Below are positions 1 through 6,715 of a stretch of 64,000 bases of DNA, piece after piece. This DNA comes from Laspinema palackyanum D2c (GTDB taxonomy: Bacteria > Cyanobacteriota > Cyanobacteriia > Cyanobacteriales > Laspinemataceae), in contig NZ_JAMXFD010000001.1 in assembly GCF_025370875.1 (NCBI RefSeq), forward strand, positions 286,182-350,181, read 5' to 3'. The notes below the pieces were generated by a model. That model was not told the DNA's origin, made no database searches, and saw only the letters and a list, made by a program, of their open reading frames with translations. Positions within the stretch are counted from its first letter, which is position 1, and the number at the start of each line of letters is the position of its first letter. The translations under genes and the position numbers were made by a program.

Positions 1-231
1 CAGAATGTCTAAAACAAAGGTTTCCCCATCCAAACCTTCGCCATTATCCAATTCTAAGGCGGCAGATTGTACTTTAGCGCGGGTTTCCGTAAGCCAGTCT
101 TGGTATTCAGTTTGCAATTTTTCTAGCAATTTAAACGCTGCATTCACCACTTCATCAGGATGGCTAAAATTGCCCTGGGCTAACTGGGCGGCGATAAACT
201 CTTCTTGTTGCTTGTTTAAGGTAATTTGCAT
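1..231 (-). CDS. ParD-like ribbon-helix-helix antitoxin, partial at window edge
   Basis: The reading frame starts at an ATG at 231 with a GGAGA ribosome site just upstream and stays open for 77 codons to the window edge, so the C-terminus is missing. The protein begins MQITLNKQQEEFIAAQL and continues with a pattern (GNFSHPDEVVNAAF) typical of ParD/CopG-type antitoxins, in which a short strand and two helices bind operator DNA as a dimer. Such proteins normally neutralise a ParE/RelE toxin encoded directly downstream, which would lie outside the window. The family assignment rests on the N-terminal pattern only. It sits among several other antitoxin genes and remnants on the same strand. Confidence 0.75.
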   Translation of the reverse strand, partial: MQITLNKQQEEFIAAQLAQGNFSHPDEVVNAAFKLLEKLQTEYQDWLTETRAKVQSAALELDNGEGLDGETFVLDIL

Positions 232-300
232 GACGTTCTCCCGAAACCTGCTTTCTCGCCATTATAGCGAGTGGGTAGGTGATTCGGATGCAGGTAAAGA

Positions 301-438
301 AACCCCGTTTCTTGCCCTCCACCCACATCCCATAAACCCAGTTTCTGCCCTAACCTTTGCCGCCTCACCCCAATCGGATTGAGCAACCCGGTTTCTCAAC
401 CCCTCAACCCCTCCAACCGCAGAAAATACACCCGCCCC
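301..438. repeat. Diverged duplicate of the WD40 gene 3' end and downstream spacer (left copy)
   Basis: This 138-bp stretch aligns without gaps (constant shift of 1723) to 2024-2161, which covers the last codons of the WD40 gene and its downstream spacer. On the minus strand the right part still reads GRVYFLRLEGLRG and a stop, against GRVHFLRLEGLRG in the intact gene. It is therefore the decayed 3' end of a second WD40 gene. Upstream of about 440 the similarity ends abruptly at toxin-antitoxin DNA. Confidence 0.8.
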
Positions 439-487
439 CCATTTAATATCATCATTAATCCGGTCTAACGCACCCTAATCCTACTGA

Positions 488-757
488 CTACATTCGTTTT
501 AGCAATTCATCGTACTCCTCGGGTGTGCCAATCCAATACCAGTAAATAGGGTCGCCTTCGAGTAAACCAAAAACACGATAATTGAGACTGACACGAGCAG
601 TATAAATCCGTTGTTTCTGACTGACTTGCTTGAACTGAAGACTCGGATGATCAGGATCTTCTTGCCAAAGGGCGTAAGCTTTATTGGCTTATTCTTGAAC
701 TGATGCAGGCAAATCACTTAGCCGCTTGCGAAATGACTTTGTGAGGCTTGATTTCAT
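488..757 (-). pseudogene. RelE/ParE-like toxin, inactivated by an in-frame stop
   Basis: The frame opens with an ATG at 757 overlapping the stop of the upstream antitoxin gene (ATGA coupling). It encodes 22 residues (MKSSLTKSFRKRLSDLPASV...), then meets TAA at 689-691, then stays open for 66 further codons ending at TAG 488-490. The downstream part carries hallmarks of RelE-superfamily mRNA interferases: DPDHPSLQFKQV, RIYTARVSLNYRVFG and YWYWIGTPEEYDELL. The stop sits where a Gln codon (CAA) would be expected, so a single C-to-T change explains it. The total of 89 sense-length codons equals a full-length toxin, so everything else appears intact. A reinitiated shorter product is conceivable but would lack the first helix. 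Confidence 0.85.
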
Positions 758-984
758 TTTTGAGTTGGGAAGACCTCATCAAGTGGAACAGTTTCTCCTG
801 CTGCGATCTCCTGCCGCACCATTGCCGCCATCTGATCCCATTGATCGTCTGTCGTTGTAGCAAAACGGATTTCCCATTTTTGCTCATCCTGCAACTGTGC
901 CAAAAATCGAGCCGCGATCGCATCTTGTTGGTCGGGTGGGAGTTGTTGGATTTGGGCGATCGCCTGTTGAAGTAGTTCTGTCAT
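754..984 (-). CDS. Antitoxin partner of the broken RelE-like toxin
   Basis: A 76-residue acidic, mostly helical protein beginning MTELLQQAIAQIQQLPPDQQ. The N-terminal half looks like a coiled helical segment; the C-terminal half (WDQMAAMVRQEIAAGETVPLDEVF) matches the toxin-wrapping tail common in cyanobacterial antitoxins paired with RelE-like toxins. Its stop overlaps the start of the toxin reading frame by four bases, the usual arrangement for translationally coupled toxin-antitoxin operons. Because the toxin now has a premature stop, this antitoxin is presumably free of selection to neutralise it, although it may still act as a repressor. Function is inferred from context and sequence pattern, not from a recognised named family. 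Confidence 0.7.
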   Translation of the reverse strand: MTELLQQAIAQIQQLPPDQQDAIAARFLAQLQDEQKWEIRFATTTDDQWDQMAAMVRQEIAAGETVPLDEVFPTQK

Positions 985-997
985 TTTTCAGTAGCAG

Positions 998-1295
998 TTA
1001 ACACCGCCAAATCACATCGCTTCTGTATTTTACCCAAGGCTGTGATTTTTTGGGTAGGGTGGCCAGTTCCGTCCCCGTCTCCAAATCCCACAGTTTCAGG
1101 GTTTTATCATCCGATGCCGAGACCGCTCGTTTTCCGTCCGGGGCGATCGCGACTGCCATTACCCTGCTACTATGCCCACTGAGGGTGGCGAGTTCCGTCC
1201 CCGTCTCCAAATCCCACAGTTTCAGGATTTTCTCATCCGATGCCAAGACCGCTCGTTTTCCGTCCGGGGCGATCGCGACTGCTGCTACACCCCCA
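998..1295 (-). pseudogene. WD40-repeat gene fragment
   Basis: Minus-strand translation gives parts of WD40 repeats: GVAAVAIAPDGKRAV, then KILKLWDLETGTELATLSGHSSRVMAVAIAPDGKRAV, then DDKTLKLWDLETGTELATL, followed by an unrelated 19-residue tail and a stop at 998-1000. An in-frame stop lies just upstream, near 1302, so there is no plausible full start; an internal TTG could at best give about 82 residues. The DNA is related to, but distinct from, the 126-bp repeats of the intact WD40 gene to the right. Together with the 3'-end remnant near 399-438 it looks like debris of a second WD40 gene interrupted by toxin-antitoxin DNA. Confidence 0.7.
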
Positions 1296-1325
1296 CCGCA
1301 GAAAATTCACATCGACGCTAATCAT
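1296..1325 (-). pseudogene. 5' remnant of a PIN-domain (VapC) toxin gene
   Basis: An ATG at 1325 overlaps the end of the AbrB-type antitoxin gene exactly where a coupled toxin should start. The first ten codons read MISVDVNFLR, which fits a PIN-domain N-terminus including the first conserved acidic residue (Asp5). After that the frame runs into WD40 debris. The toxin has evidently been cut off and joined to WD40 sequence within or near the motif TTTTCTGCGG, which is also present at the 3' end of the intact WD40 gene. Confidence 0.65.
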
Positions 1326-1575
1326 GCCATTGTTCCTGAATACCTTGGCGAATGGCAGCTTCCATATCTTCTAGGGTTTTGGGGGGACCTTGATATTTCA
1401 AACACCCGGCAACTTCATTTAAGGTTGTAAGAAGAAAAGGGGATTTGGGCTGAATTAAAATTCCTTTGCCAGTGTCCGTTAAGATGATTTCTGTTCCGAC
1501 TTCTAAGGGATAGTTTTTTCGCATTTCTGGAGGAATAATAACCTGTCCTGTTTCAGAGACTTTAATGATTTTCAT
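1318..1575 (-). CDS. AbrB/MazE-type (VapB-like) antitoxin
   Basis: An 85-residue protein starting MKIIKVSETGQVIIPPEMRKNY, the classic swapped-hairpin AbrB/SpoVT DNA-binding domain (residues 1-48), followed by an acidic helical tail (TLEDMEAAIRQGIQEQW) that would wrap a PIN toxin. Such proteins autorepress their operon and block the ribonuclease VapC. The start overlaps the stop of the upstream Phd-like gene by four bases, and the expected toxin start overlaps its own end, but that toxin is truncated after ten codons. It is therefore an antitoxin without a partner at this locus. Confidence 0.85.
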   Translation of the reverse strand: MKIIKVSETGQVIIPPEMRKNYPLEVGTEIILTDTGKGILIQPKSPFLLTTLNEVAGCLKYQGPPKTLEDMEAAIRQGIQEQWHD

Positions 1576-1820
1576 GGATAAATCAGGTAAGTTTTAGGGA
1601 AATAATTGGCAATCCGATCCGCTGCCCAGTTCCGGGCTACCATCATATAGCCCATCCAGGAAGGGGTCAGGGGGAGTGGGGGATGCTGACGAGGGGGAAT
1701 GGGTCGAATTTCGGCGATCGCCTCATGCGATCGCACAATCACTAAAGTTTCACCCGCTTCGACTCGGCGCAAGTATTCCAATGGATCCCGTTGAATTTCC
1801 TCAATCGTTACTCTAACCAT
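1572..1820 (-). CDS. Phd/YefM-type antitoxin with an atypical C-terminus
   Basis: Start chosen at the ATG at 1820 because MVRVTIEEIQRDPLEYLRRV is where Phd-type similarity begins; the frame extends nine codons further upstream without support. The pattern of a helix, then GETLVIVRSHEAIAEIRPI, is the Phd/YefM DNA-binding fold. After residue 46 the sequence changes to a Pro-rich run (PPRQHPPLPLTPSW) and a tail (MGYMMVARNWAADRIANYF) that does not look like a normal Phd toxin-binding segment. The Pro-rich part is encoded by a GGAAGGGGTCAGG motif that recurs at 1942-1953, so the 3' end may have been replaced by repeat DNA. No Doc or RelE partner is adjacent; the next gene is another antitoxin, overlapping by four bases. 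Confidence 0.65.
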   Translation of the reverse strand: MVRVTIEEIQRDPLEYLRRVEAGETLVIVRSHEAIAEIRPIPPRQHPPLPLTPSWMGYMMVARNWAADRIANYFPKTYLIYP

Positions 1821-2023
1821 AAAAAAACACCGCTCACACGAAAGCATTTGCTACAAACTAGCCCAGAAACCTACAGCCTAGAAACCTTCTGTCATCACCT
1901 TTGCCTCCTCACCCAAATCTTACAAAGAAACCCGTAGTAGGAAGGGGTCAGGTTTTCAATTTAGGGTGATTTCTAGCATGGTTTCATCTTTTTAGCGATC
2001 GTATCTTATTAAATCGTCCCAGC

Positions 2024-2161
2024 AACCGGGTTTCTTGCCCTCCACCCACATCCCAGAAACCCGGTTGTTGCCATAACCGCTGCCGCCTCACCTCAATCGG
2101 GTCAAGAAACCCCCTTTCTTAACCCCTCAACCCCTCCAACCGCAGAAAATGCACCCGCCCC
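2024..2161. repeat. WD40 gene 3' end and downstream spacer (right copy of 301-438)
   Basis: Ungapped partner of 301-438. It includes the last 14 codons and the stop of the intact WD40 gene plus spacer with two AACCCGGTTTCTT-like motifs. Confidence 0.8.
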
Positions 2162-4323
2162 GACTTATCCCCCGCCACCACAGTCACCCCATCCGGGGCA
2201 AGGGCACAACCATAAAACTCTGCTTCAGCTGTAAAACTGGCAATTTCCTCCCCCGTGGCTAAATTCCACACCTTCAGGGTGTTATCAAATGAACCAGAAA
2301 CCGCCCGTTGCCCATCGGCGCTGATGGCTACGGCATATACCCAGCCACTATGACCGGTGAGGGTGCGTTCGGTTGCTCCCGTGGCTAAATTCCACACTAT
2401 CAGGGTCTTATCCTTTGAACCAGAAACCGCCCGTTGTCCATCGGCGCTGATGGCTACGGCTTCTACCGAGAGACGATGATCGGTTAGGGTGCGTTCGGCT
2501 GCCCCCGTGGCTAAATTCCACACCTTCAGGGTGTTATCAAATGAACCAGAAACCGCCCGTTGTCCATCGGCGCTGATGGCTACGGCATATACCCAGTCAC
2601 GATGACCGGTGAGGGTACGTTCGGCTGCCCCCGTGGCTAAATTCCACACCTTCAGGGTCTTATCCTTTGAACCAGAAACCGCCCGTTGCCCATCGGCGCT
2701 GATGCCTACGGCTTTTACCGAGAGACGATGACCGGTGAGGGTGCGTTCGGCTGCCCCCGTGGCTAAATTCCACAGTTTCAGGGTCTCATCCCTTGAACCG
2801 GAAACCGCCCGTTGTCCATCGGCGCTGATGGCTACGGCTTCTACCGAGAGACGATGACCGGTGAGGGTGCGTTCGGCTTCCCCCGTGGCTAAATTCCACA
2901 CCTTCAGGGTCTCATCCATTGAACCGGAAACCGCCCGTTGTCCATCGGCGCTGATGGCTACGGCTTCTACCGAGAGACGATGGCCGGTGAGGGTGCGTTC
3001 GGCTGCCCCCGTGGCTAAATTCCACAGTTTCAGGGTGTTATCCTCTGAACCAGAAACCGCCCGTTGCCCATCGGCGCTGATGGCTACGGCATATACCCAG
3101 CCACTATGACCGGTGAGGGTGCGTTCGGTTGCCCCCGTGGCTAAATTCCACACTATCAGGGTGTTATTCATTGAACCGGAAACCGCCCGTTGCCCATCGG
3201 CGCTGATGGCTACGGCTTCTACCGAGCCACGATGACCGGTGAGGGTGCGTTCGGCTTCCCCCGTGGCTAAATTCCACAGTTTCAGGGTGTTATTCATTGA
3301 ACCGGAAACCGCCCGTTGCCCATCGGGGCTGATGGCTACGGCTTCTACCCGGCTACGATGACCGGTGAGGGTGCGTTCGGTTGCCCCCGTGGCTAAATTC
3401 CACACTATCAGGGTCTCATCCATTGAACCGGAAACCGCCCGTTGCCCATCGGGGCTGATGGCTACGGCATATACCCAGCTACGATGACCTGTGAGGGTGC
3501 GTTCGGTTGCCCCCGTGGCTAAATTCCACACTATCAGGGTGTTATCCTCTGAACCAGAAACCGCCCGTTGCCCATCGGCGCTGATGGCTACGGCATATAC
3601 CCAGCCACTATGACCCGTGAGGGTACGTTCGGCTGCCCCCGTGGCTAAATTCCACACCTTCAGGGTCTTATCCTTTGAAGCAGAAACCGCCCGTTGCCCA
3701 TCGGCGCTGATGGCTACGGCTTCTACCGAGCCACGATGACCGGTGAGGGTGCGTTCGGCTTCCCCCGTGGCTAAATTCCACACTATCAGGGTCTTATCCT
3801 TTGAACCAGAAACCGCCCGTTGCCCATCGGCGCTGATGGCTACGGCTTCTACCGAGCCACTATGACCGGTGAAGGTGCGAATCAGTGGCCCGCCGGGAGG
3901 GGTGAGGGTGGGGATGAGGGGACGGAACCAGGTGGTTTCGCGCCATTGTTTGGCCTGTTCCAGTAAAGCGACAATCTCTGGCTTATCAAAGGACAACAAC
4001 CGCCCCAGAAGTTGCCCCGCTAGTTGAGTTTTATCCGATGCTAAAATATGAGCCGACAACCGCAACGTCCCAGGGATTAATTGCAGGGTTTCCCTCTGTT
4101 CCGGGTTCAGCAAGACATCCGAACTCATTGCCAAATCATAATCTTCAATTAAGGCTTGCACCCCGAACTCTGCCAGTTTTGCTTGGATAAAGTCAAAATC
4201 CGTCAGCAATTGCTGTAGTCGTGCAGTTTGGGCAGTCTCGACGAGATGACCAGGCAGGGTGTCCAAGGCATAGCGCCGCTTTTCTGCGGAGAGTTTGTTG
4301 AGTCGATCGCTGAAGTCGGTCAT
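2119..4323 (-). CDS. WD40 beta-propeller protein with APAF1-like helical N-terminus
   Basis: A 734-residue protein. Residues 1-150 are helical (YALDTLPGHLVETAQTARL, LLTDFDFIQAKLAEFGVQAL), resembling the helical linker between the NTPase and the propeller in NACHT/NB-ARC-WD40 STAND proteins. Residues 152-697 are thirteen WD40 repeats of exactly 42 residues (GH...SVEAVAISADGQRAVSG...VWNLATG), and 698-734 form a degenerate fourteenth. Fourteen blades suggest two seven-bladed propellers. The repeats are close to identical, which implies recent expansion or gene conversion. The NTPase half appears to be the upstream gene on the same strand (4665-6446), so the two may form one split STAND system in which the propeller senses a ligand or partner. 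No catalytic domain is present here. Confidence 0.9.
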   Translation of the reverse strand: MTDFSDRLNKLSAEKRRYALDTLPGHLVETAQTARLQQLLTDFDFIQAKLAEFGVQALIEDYDLAMSSDVLLNPEQRETLQLIPGTLRLSAHILASDKTQLAGQLLGRLLSFDKPEIVALLEQAKQWRETTWFRPLIPTLTPPGGPLIRTFTGHSGSVEAVAISADGQRAVSGSKDKTLIVWNLATGEAERTLTGHRGSVEAVAISADGQRAVSASKDKTLKVWNLATGAAERTLTGHSGWVYAVAISADGQRAVSGSEDNTLIVWNLATGATERTLTGHRSWVYAVAISPDGQRAVSGSMDETLIVWNLATGATERTLTGHRSRVEAVAISPDGQRAVSGSMNNTLKLWNLATGEAERTLTGHRGSVEAVAISADGQRAVSGSMNNTLIVWNLATGATERTLTGHSGWVYAVAISADGQRAVSGSEDNTLKLWNLATGAAERTLTGHRLSVEAVAISADGQRAVSGSMDETLKVWNLATGEAERTLTGHRLSVEAVAISADGQRAVSGSRDETLKLWNLATGAAERTLTGHRLSVKAVGISADGQRAVSGSKDKTLKVWNLATGAAERTLTGHRDWVYAVAISADGQRAVSGSFDNTLKVWNLATGAAERTLTDHRLSVEAVAISADGQRAVSGSKDKTLIVWNLATGATERTLTGHSGWVYAVAISADGQRAVSGSFDNTLKVWNLATGEEIASFTAEAEFYGCALAPDGVTVVAGDKSGRVHFLRLEGLRG
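2233..3870 (-). repeat. Thirteen 126-bp tandem repeats coding WD40 blades
   Basis: Exactly 13 x 126 bp without length variation. Differences cluster at a few codons (Lys-Asp/Met-Asp/Phe-Asn after SGS; Gly-Ser/Trp-Tyr/Leu-Ser after GH), while the rest is nearly invariant at DNA level. Confidence 0.95.
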
Positions 4324-4413
4324 AAGTCATTGCTAAGGGTTGAAGCAGGAGCGGGCATCGGTTCCTAGTTATTACTATAATGAATTTAATCGCAATATTG
4401 AGGAGGACATTCT

Positions 4414-4668
4414 ATGACAGGAAAACCGCTAGAAATCGAGGGAAGTTGGGAAGAAATTGTCAGCCATTCCGATGCCTTAGCTGGATGCCAAGTGCGGGTG
4501 ACTGTTCTTTCTCGCCCACCCCAGTCCCCATCTCCAGACAACCCTCCCCGCTTTCGTCCCGCTTCCGGTCGCTCTTTACTCAGACAGGCCGGAACTTGGT
4601 GCGGTGATGACCTGGAGGATTGTCTAAAAATGGTTTATGAGACTCGTGGCCCTGTGTTATTCAGCTAA
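4414..4668 (+). CDS. Orphan antitoxin-like protein between the WD40 and NACHT genes
   Basis: An 84-residue protein with a strong ribosome site (GAGGAGG) before the ATG. It starts MTGKPLEIEGSWEEIVSHSD and ends with GRSLLRQAGTWCGDDLEDCLKMVYETRG, the pattern of small cyanobacterial antitoxins that precede PIN-type toxins: a short N-terminal DNA-binding part and a C-terminal toxin-binding helix. No toxin follows; instead the last four bases overlap the 3' end of the convergent NACHT gene. It is on the opposite strand to both neighbours, so it most likely arrived as a mobile toxin-antitoxin module and lost the toxin. Assignment is by pattern; DNA-binding is not proven. Confidence 0.65.
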   Translation: MTGKPLEIEGSWEEIVSHSDALAGCQVRVTVLSRPPQSPSPDNPPRFRPASGRSLLRQAGTWCGDDLEDCLKMVYETRGPVLFS

Positions 4669-6446
4669 TTCTTCTCCTCACCTTTTCCATACAAGTCTTC
4701 CCACAAATTATCAACGATCGCCTGTTCAATATCCCGCAACGAGATACCCGCTTTTTGGACAGTTTTTAAATTAAACAAAAAGTCCTGAAAACTTTTGTGA
4801 TAAATACTATAAACATCCTCTCCATTGACAAAGCGGTGCCGTAAAAATTGCTCCCAGTCATCCAACACCTCCTGCACCGTCAAGGGGTCTTCCTCGGCAA
4901 AATCTGCCAACAAATCGCAGGATACCGGCTTACGAGTTTTTGACAATAAATAGATGATTTTTAACTTCGTCCGGGGTAAGGGTTTAGTCACCATCCCCAT
5001 CCGCTGCCAATGCTGCTCATAATATTGCTGCAAACCCTTGGGCAAACTTTCCAACTTCAAATCCGCATATTTCCCCCGCTCAATATCATCCAGAATGTAC
5101 TTTAAATACATAAAATTAGTTTCGCTATTCTCCGCCAGCACTTGGCTAAATTGCGCCTCTGTCACCCCTTGGGCAGTTAGCCAGCGCTGGATGGGTTCCC
5201 GTTGGCTGCGATAGCGAATAAACCCTCGGATATCTTCTAAATTCGTGGGATAATACTCATCGGACATCATATCAAACTCCTGCTGGGGAGCCGAGACCAC
5301 AAAAGGCAAAGACTCCGGGCGTTTGGTCAGGATAAAATAGACGCCATTGGGTAAAGTTCCGGGGAGATAGAGGACATTTGAACCCGGATTTTGGCTGGTT
5401 AAGTTCACCTCATCCAAGGCATCCACCGCAATCACTAAACGGTCAGTTTTTGCCGCCGCTTCCGTTAATAATTTGCTCAAAAAATTGCCATTGCGGGTAT
5501 TATCCGGATGTAGGGGTAAATCGTAGGCTAACCCATAGCGTTCAATCAGTTGAGCGCAGATACTTCTCAGGAAATCTTCCGTGCTGGTGCGGTTTTCGGA
5601 CAGGATATTAAAATAAGCCAGACATCCGGTTTGCTGCACATATTGCGCTAACAACGCACTTTTGCCTACCCCGGGGTCTGCTTCAATGATAAAATAACCC
5701 TTGGCTTGCTGCTGGCAAAATTGCTGAATCGCCTCAAACACATATTCTCTGCCAAAAAATTCCTGGGTTTTTTCCTCAATAAAAGCCGCAAAATCCGCCG
5801 GGACGGGACTCGGGCCTTTTAAGGTGGTCAGCAATTGATTAAACTGTTCATCTAACCCCTGACACGATGCAATAAAGGTATCCACTCCCTCATCAATTCT
5901 CCCCCGAATTTGCTGGAGTTCCTGGTCAATATTGCCCACTTTCCCGCCAATTTGGGTGAGCAAATCGTGGGTTAAGGTATTAAACACCACGGGATTATGT
6001 TTGATTTCTAAGCGGAAATAATGCACCAATCCCGGGAGATATAAATTCTTAAATGCTCGCCCTAAGACGGGAGGCGCTTCTCGCAACCACTGGTGTTCCT
6101 TTTCTAGGCGCTGCATCAATTTCTGACTGATATCCTGCTGTTGGGGTAGCTGCAAACTCCCTTCACTTCCCGGGGACTGTCCGGCCTCGACTATGGTTAA
6201 GATTTGTTGATAATCGTCAGTAATTTGCTCAATTCGTGTTATAATCACCCGGTGATATCGGTCCCATTCCGGTGATTTTTGACAATAGTCGCGAATCTCT
6301 TTTAATGTGCGCTGATGCGCTTTGAACAGTGCTTGGTCAATATCATCATTGCGTTCCCCAGCTTTGCGCTGCGCCCATTCGCGACATTCGGTAGCTCCAA
6401 CTCCTAATACAGCACCGGCAAATAACTGTAGAATAATAGATAACAT
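4665..6446 (-). CDS. STAND-type NACHT/AAA NTPase
   Basis: A 593-residue protein. A hydrophobic N-terminal helix (residues 3-18) is followed by about 200 residues of predicted helices and coiled coil, then FFGREYVFEAIQQF and the P-loop ADPGVGKS (Lys262), Walker B LVIAVDALDEV (Asp342, Asp345) and a sensor-like region YFILTKRPESLPF. The C-terminal 150 residues look like the winged-helix part of STAND ATPases and end with SIYHKSFQDFLFN. STAND NTPases act as ligand-triggered switches that oligomerise. The repeat domain that such proteins usually carry in cis seems to be the downstream WD40 protein, separated by an inserted antitoxin-like gene. The effector is not evident; the N-terminal helix could target membrane. 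Ribosome site GGAGG lies upstream of the ATG. Confidence 0.85.
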   Translation of the reverse strand: MLSIILQLFAGAVLGVGATECREWAQRKAGERNDDIDQALFKAHQRTLKEIRDYCQKSPEWDRYHRVIITRIEQITDDYQQILTIVEAGQSPGSEGSLQLPQQQDISQKLMQRLEKEHQWLREAPPVLGRAFKNLYLPGLVHYFRLEIKHNPVVFNTLTHDLLTQIGGKVGNIDQELQQIRGRIDEGVDTFIASCQGLDEQFNQLLTTLKGPSPVPADFAAFIEEKTQEFFGREYVFEAIQQFCQQQAKGYFIIEADPGVGKSALLAQYVQQTGCLAYFNILSENRTSTEDFLRSICAQLIERYGLAYDLPLHPDNTRNGNFLSKLLTEAAAKTDRLVIAVDALDEVNLTSQNPGSNVLYLPGTLPNGVYFILTKRPESLPFVVSAPQQEFDMMSDEYYPTNLEDIRGFIRYRSQREPIQRWLTAQGVTEAQFSQVLAENSETNFMYLKYILDDIERGKYADLKLESLPKGLQQYYEQHWQRMGMVTKPLPRTKLKIIYLLSKTRKPVSCDLLADFAEEDPLTVQEVLDDWEQFLRHRFVNGEDVYSIYHKSFQDFLFNLKTVQKAGISLRDIEQAIVDNLWEDLYGKGEEKN

Positions 6447-6543
6447 CCGCTAACCCCTCCCCTCACAGACCGAACTGGATTTCGTTTTTATTTTACTCTA
6501 TTTTACATGGATTTAGGAGTGGTGTAGGAGATGTATCTGTGGA

Positions 6544-6616
6544 CAGGCGATTCTCGAATCGCCGCTACATTTTGGGGTGAATTTTTTCAGGCGATTCGCG
6601 AATTGCCGCTACATTT
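6544..6616. repeat. Two copies of a 29-bp palindromic repeat
   Basis: Copies at 6544-6572 and 6588-6616 read CAGGCGATTC, two or three variable bases, then a near-inverse (GAATCGCC or GAATTGCC) followed by GCTACATTT. Each could fold into a small hairpin. A related GCCGCTAC motif recurs at 27752-27783. No function is evident. Confidence 0.7.
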
Positions 6617-6659
6617 ACATTTAGTACGCCAGACTCGCGATATATCCCCCCCAACATTG

Positions 6660-6687
6660 AAAACCCCGGTAAAACAACCGGGGTTTT
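6660..6687 (-). terminator. Intrinsic terminator after miaB
   Basis: A perfect 11-bp stem (AAAACCCCGGT / ACCGGGGTTTT) with a 6-base loop lies about 30 bases downstream of the miaB stop. The T-run belongs to the stem, so it may work in both directions. Confidence 0.8.
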
Positions 6688-6715
6688 ATACAACTCACCT
6701 AGGCAGTCATGACCC

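Noticed and set aside
5-382. 125-residue plus-strand frame at the left edge
   Set aside because: It is the shadow of the ParD-like antitoxin on the minus strand plus duplicated spacer DNA; no ribosome site and no family pattern.
499-717. 72-residue minus-strand frame overlapping the toxin pseudogene
   Set aside because: It reads the toxin region in the wrong phase; the correct phase gives RelE motifs interrupted by one stop.
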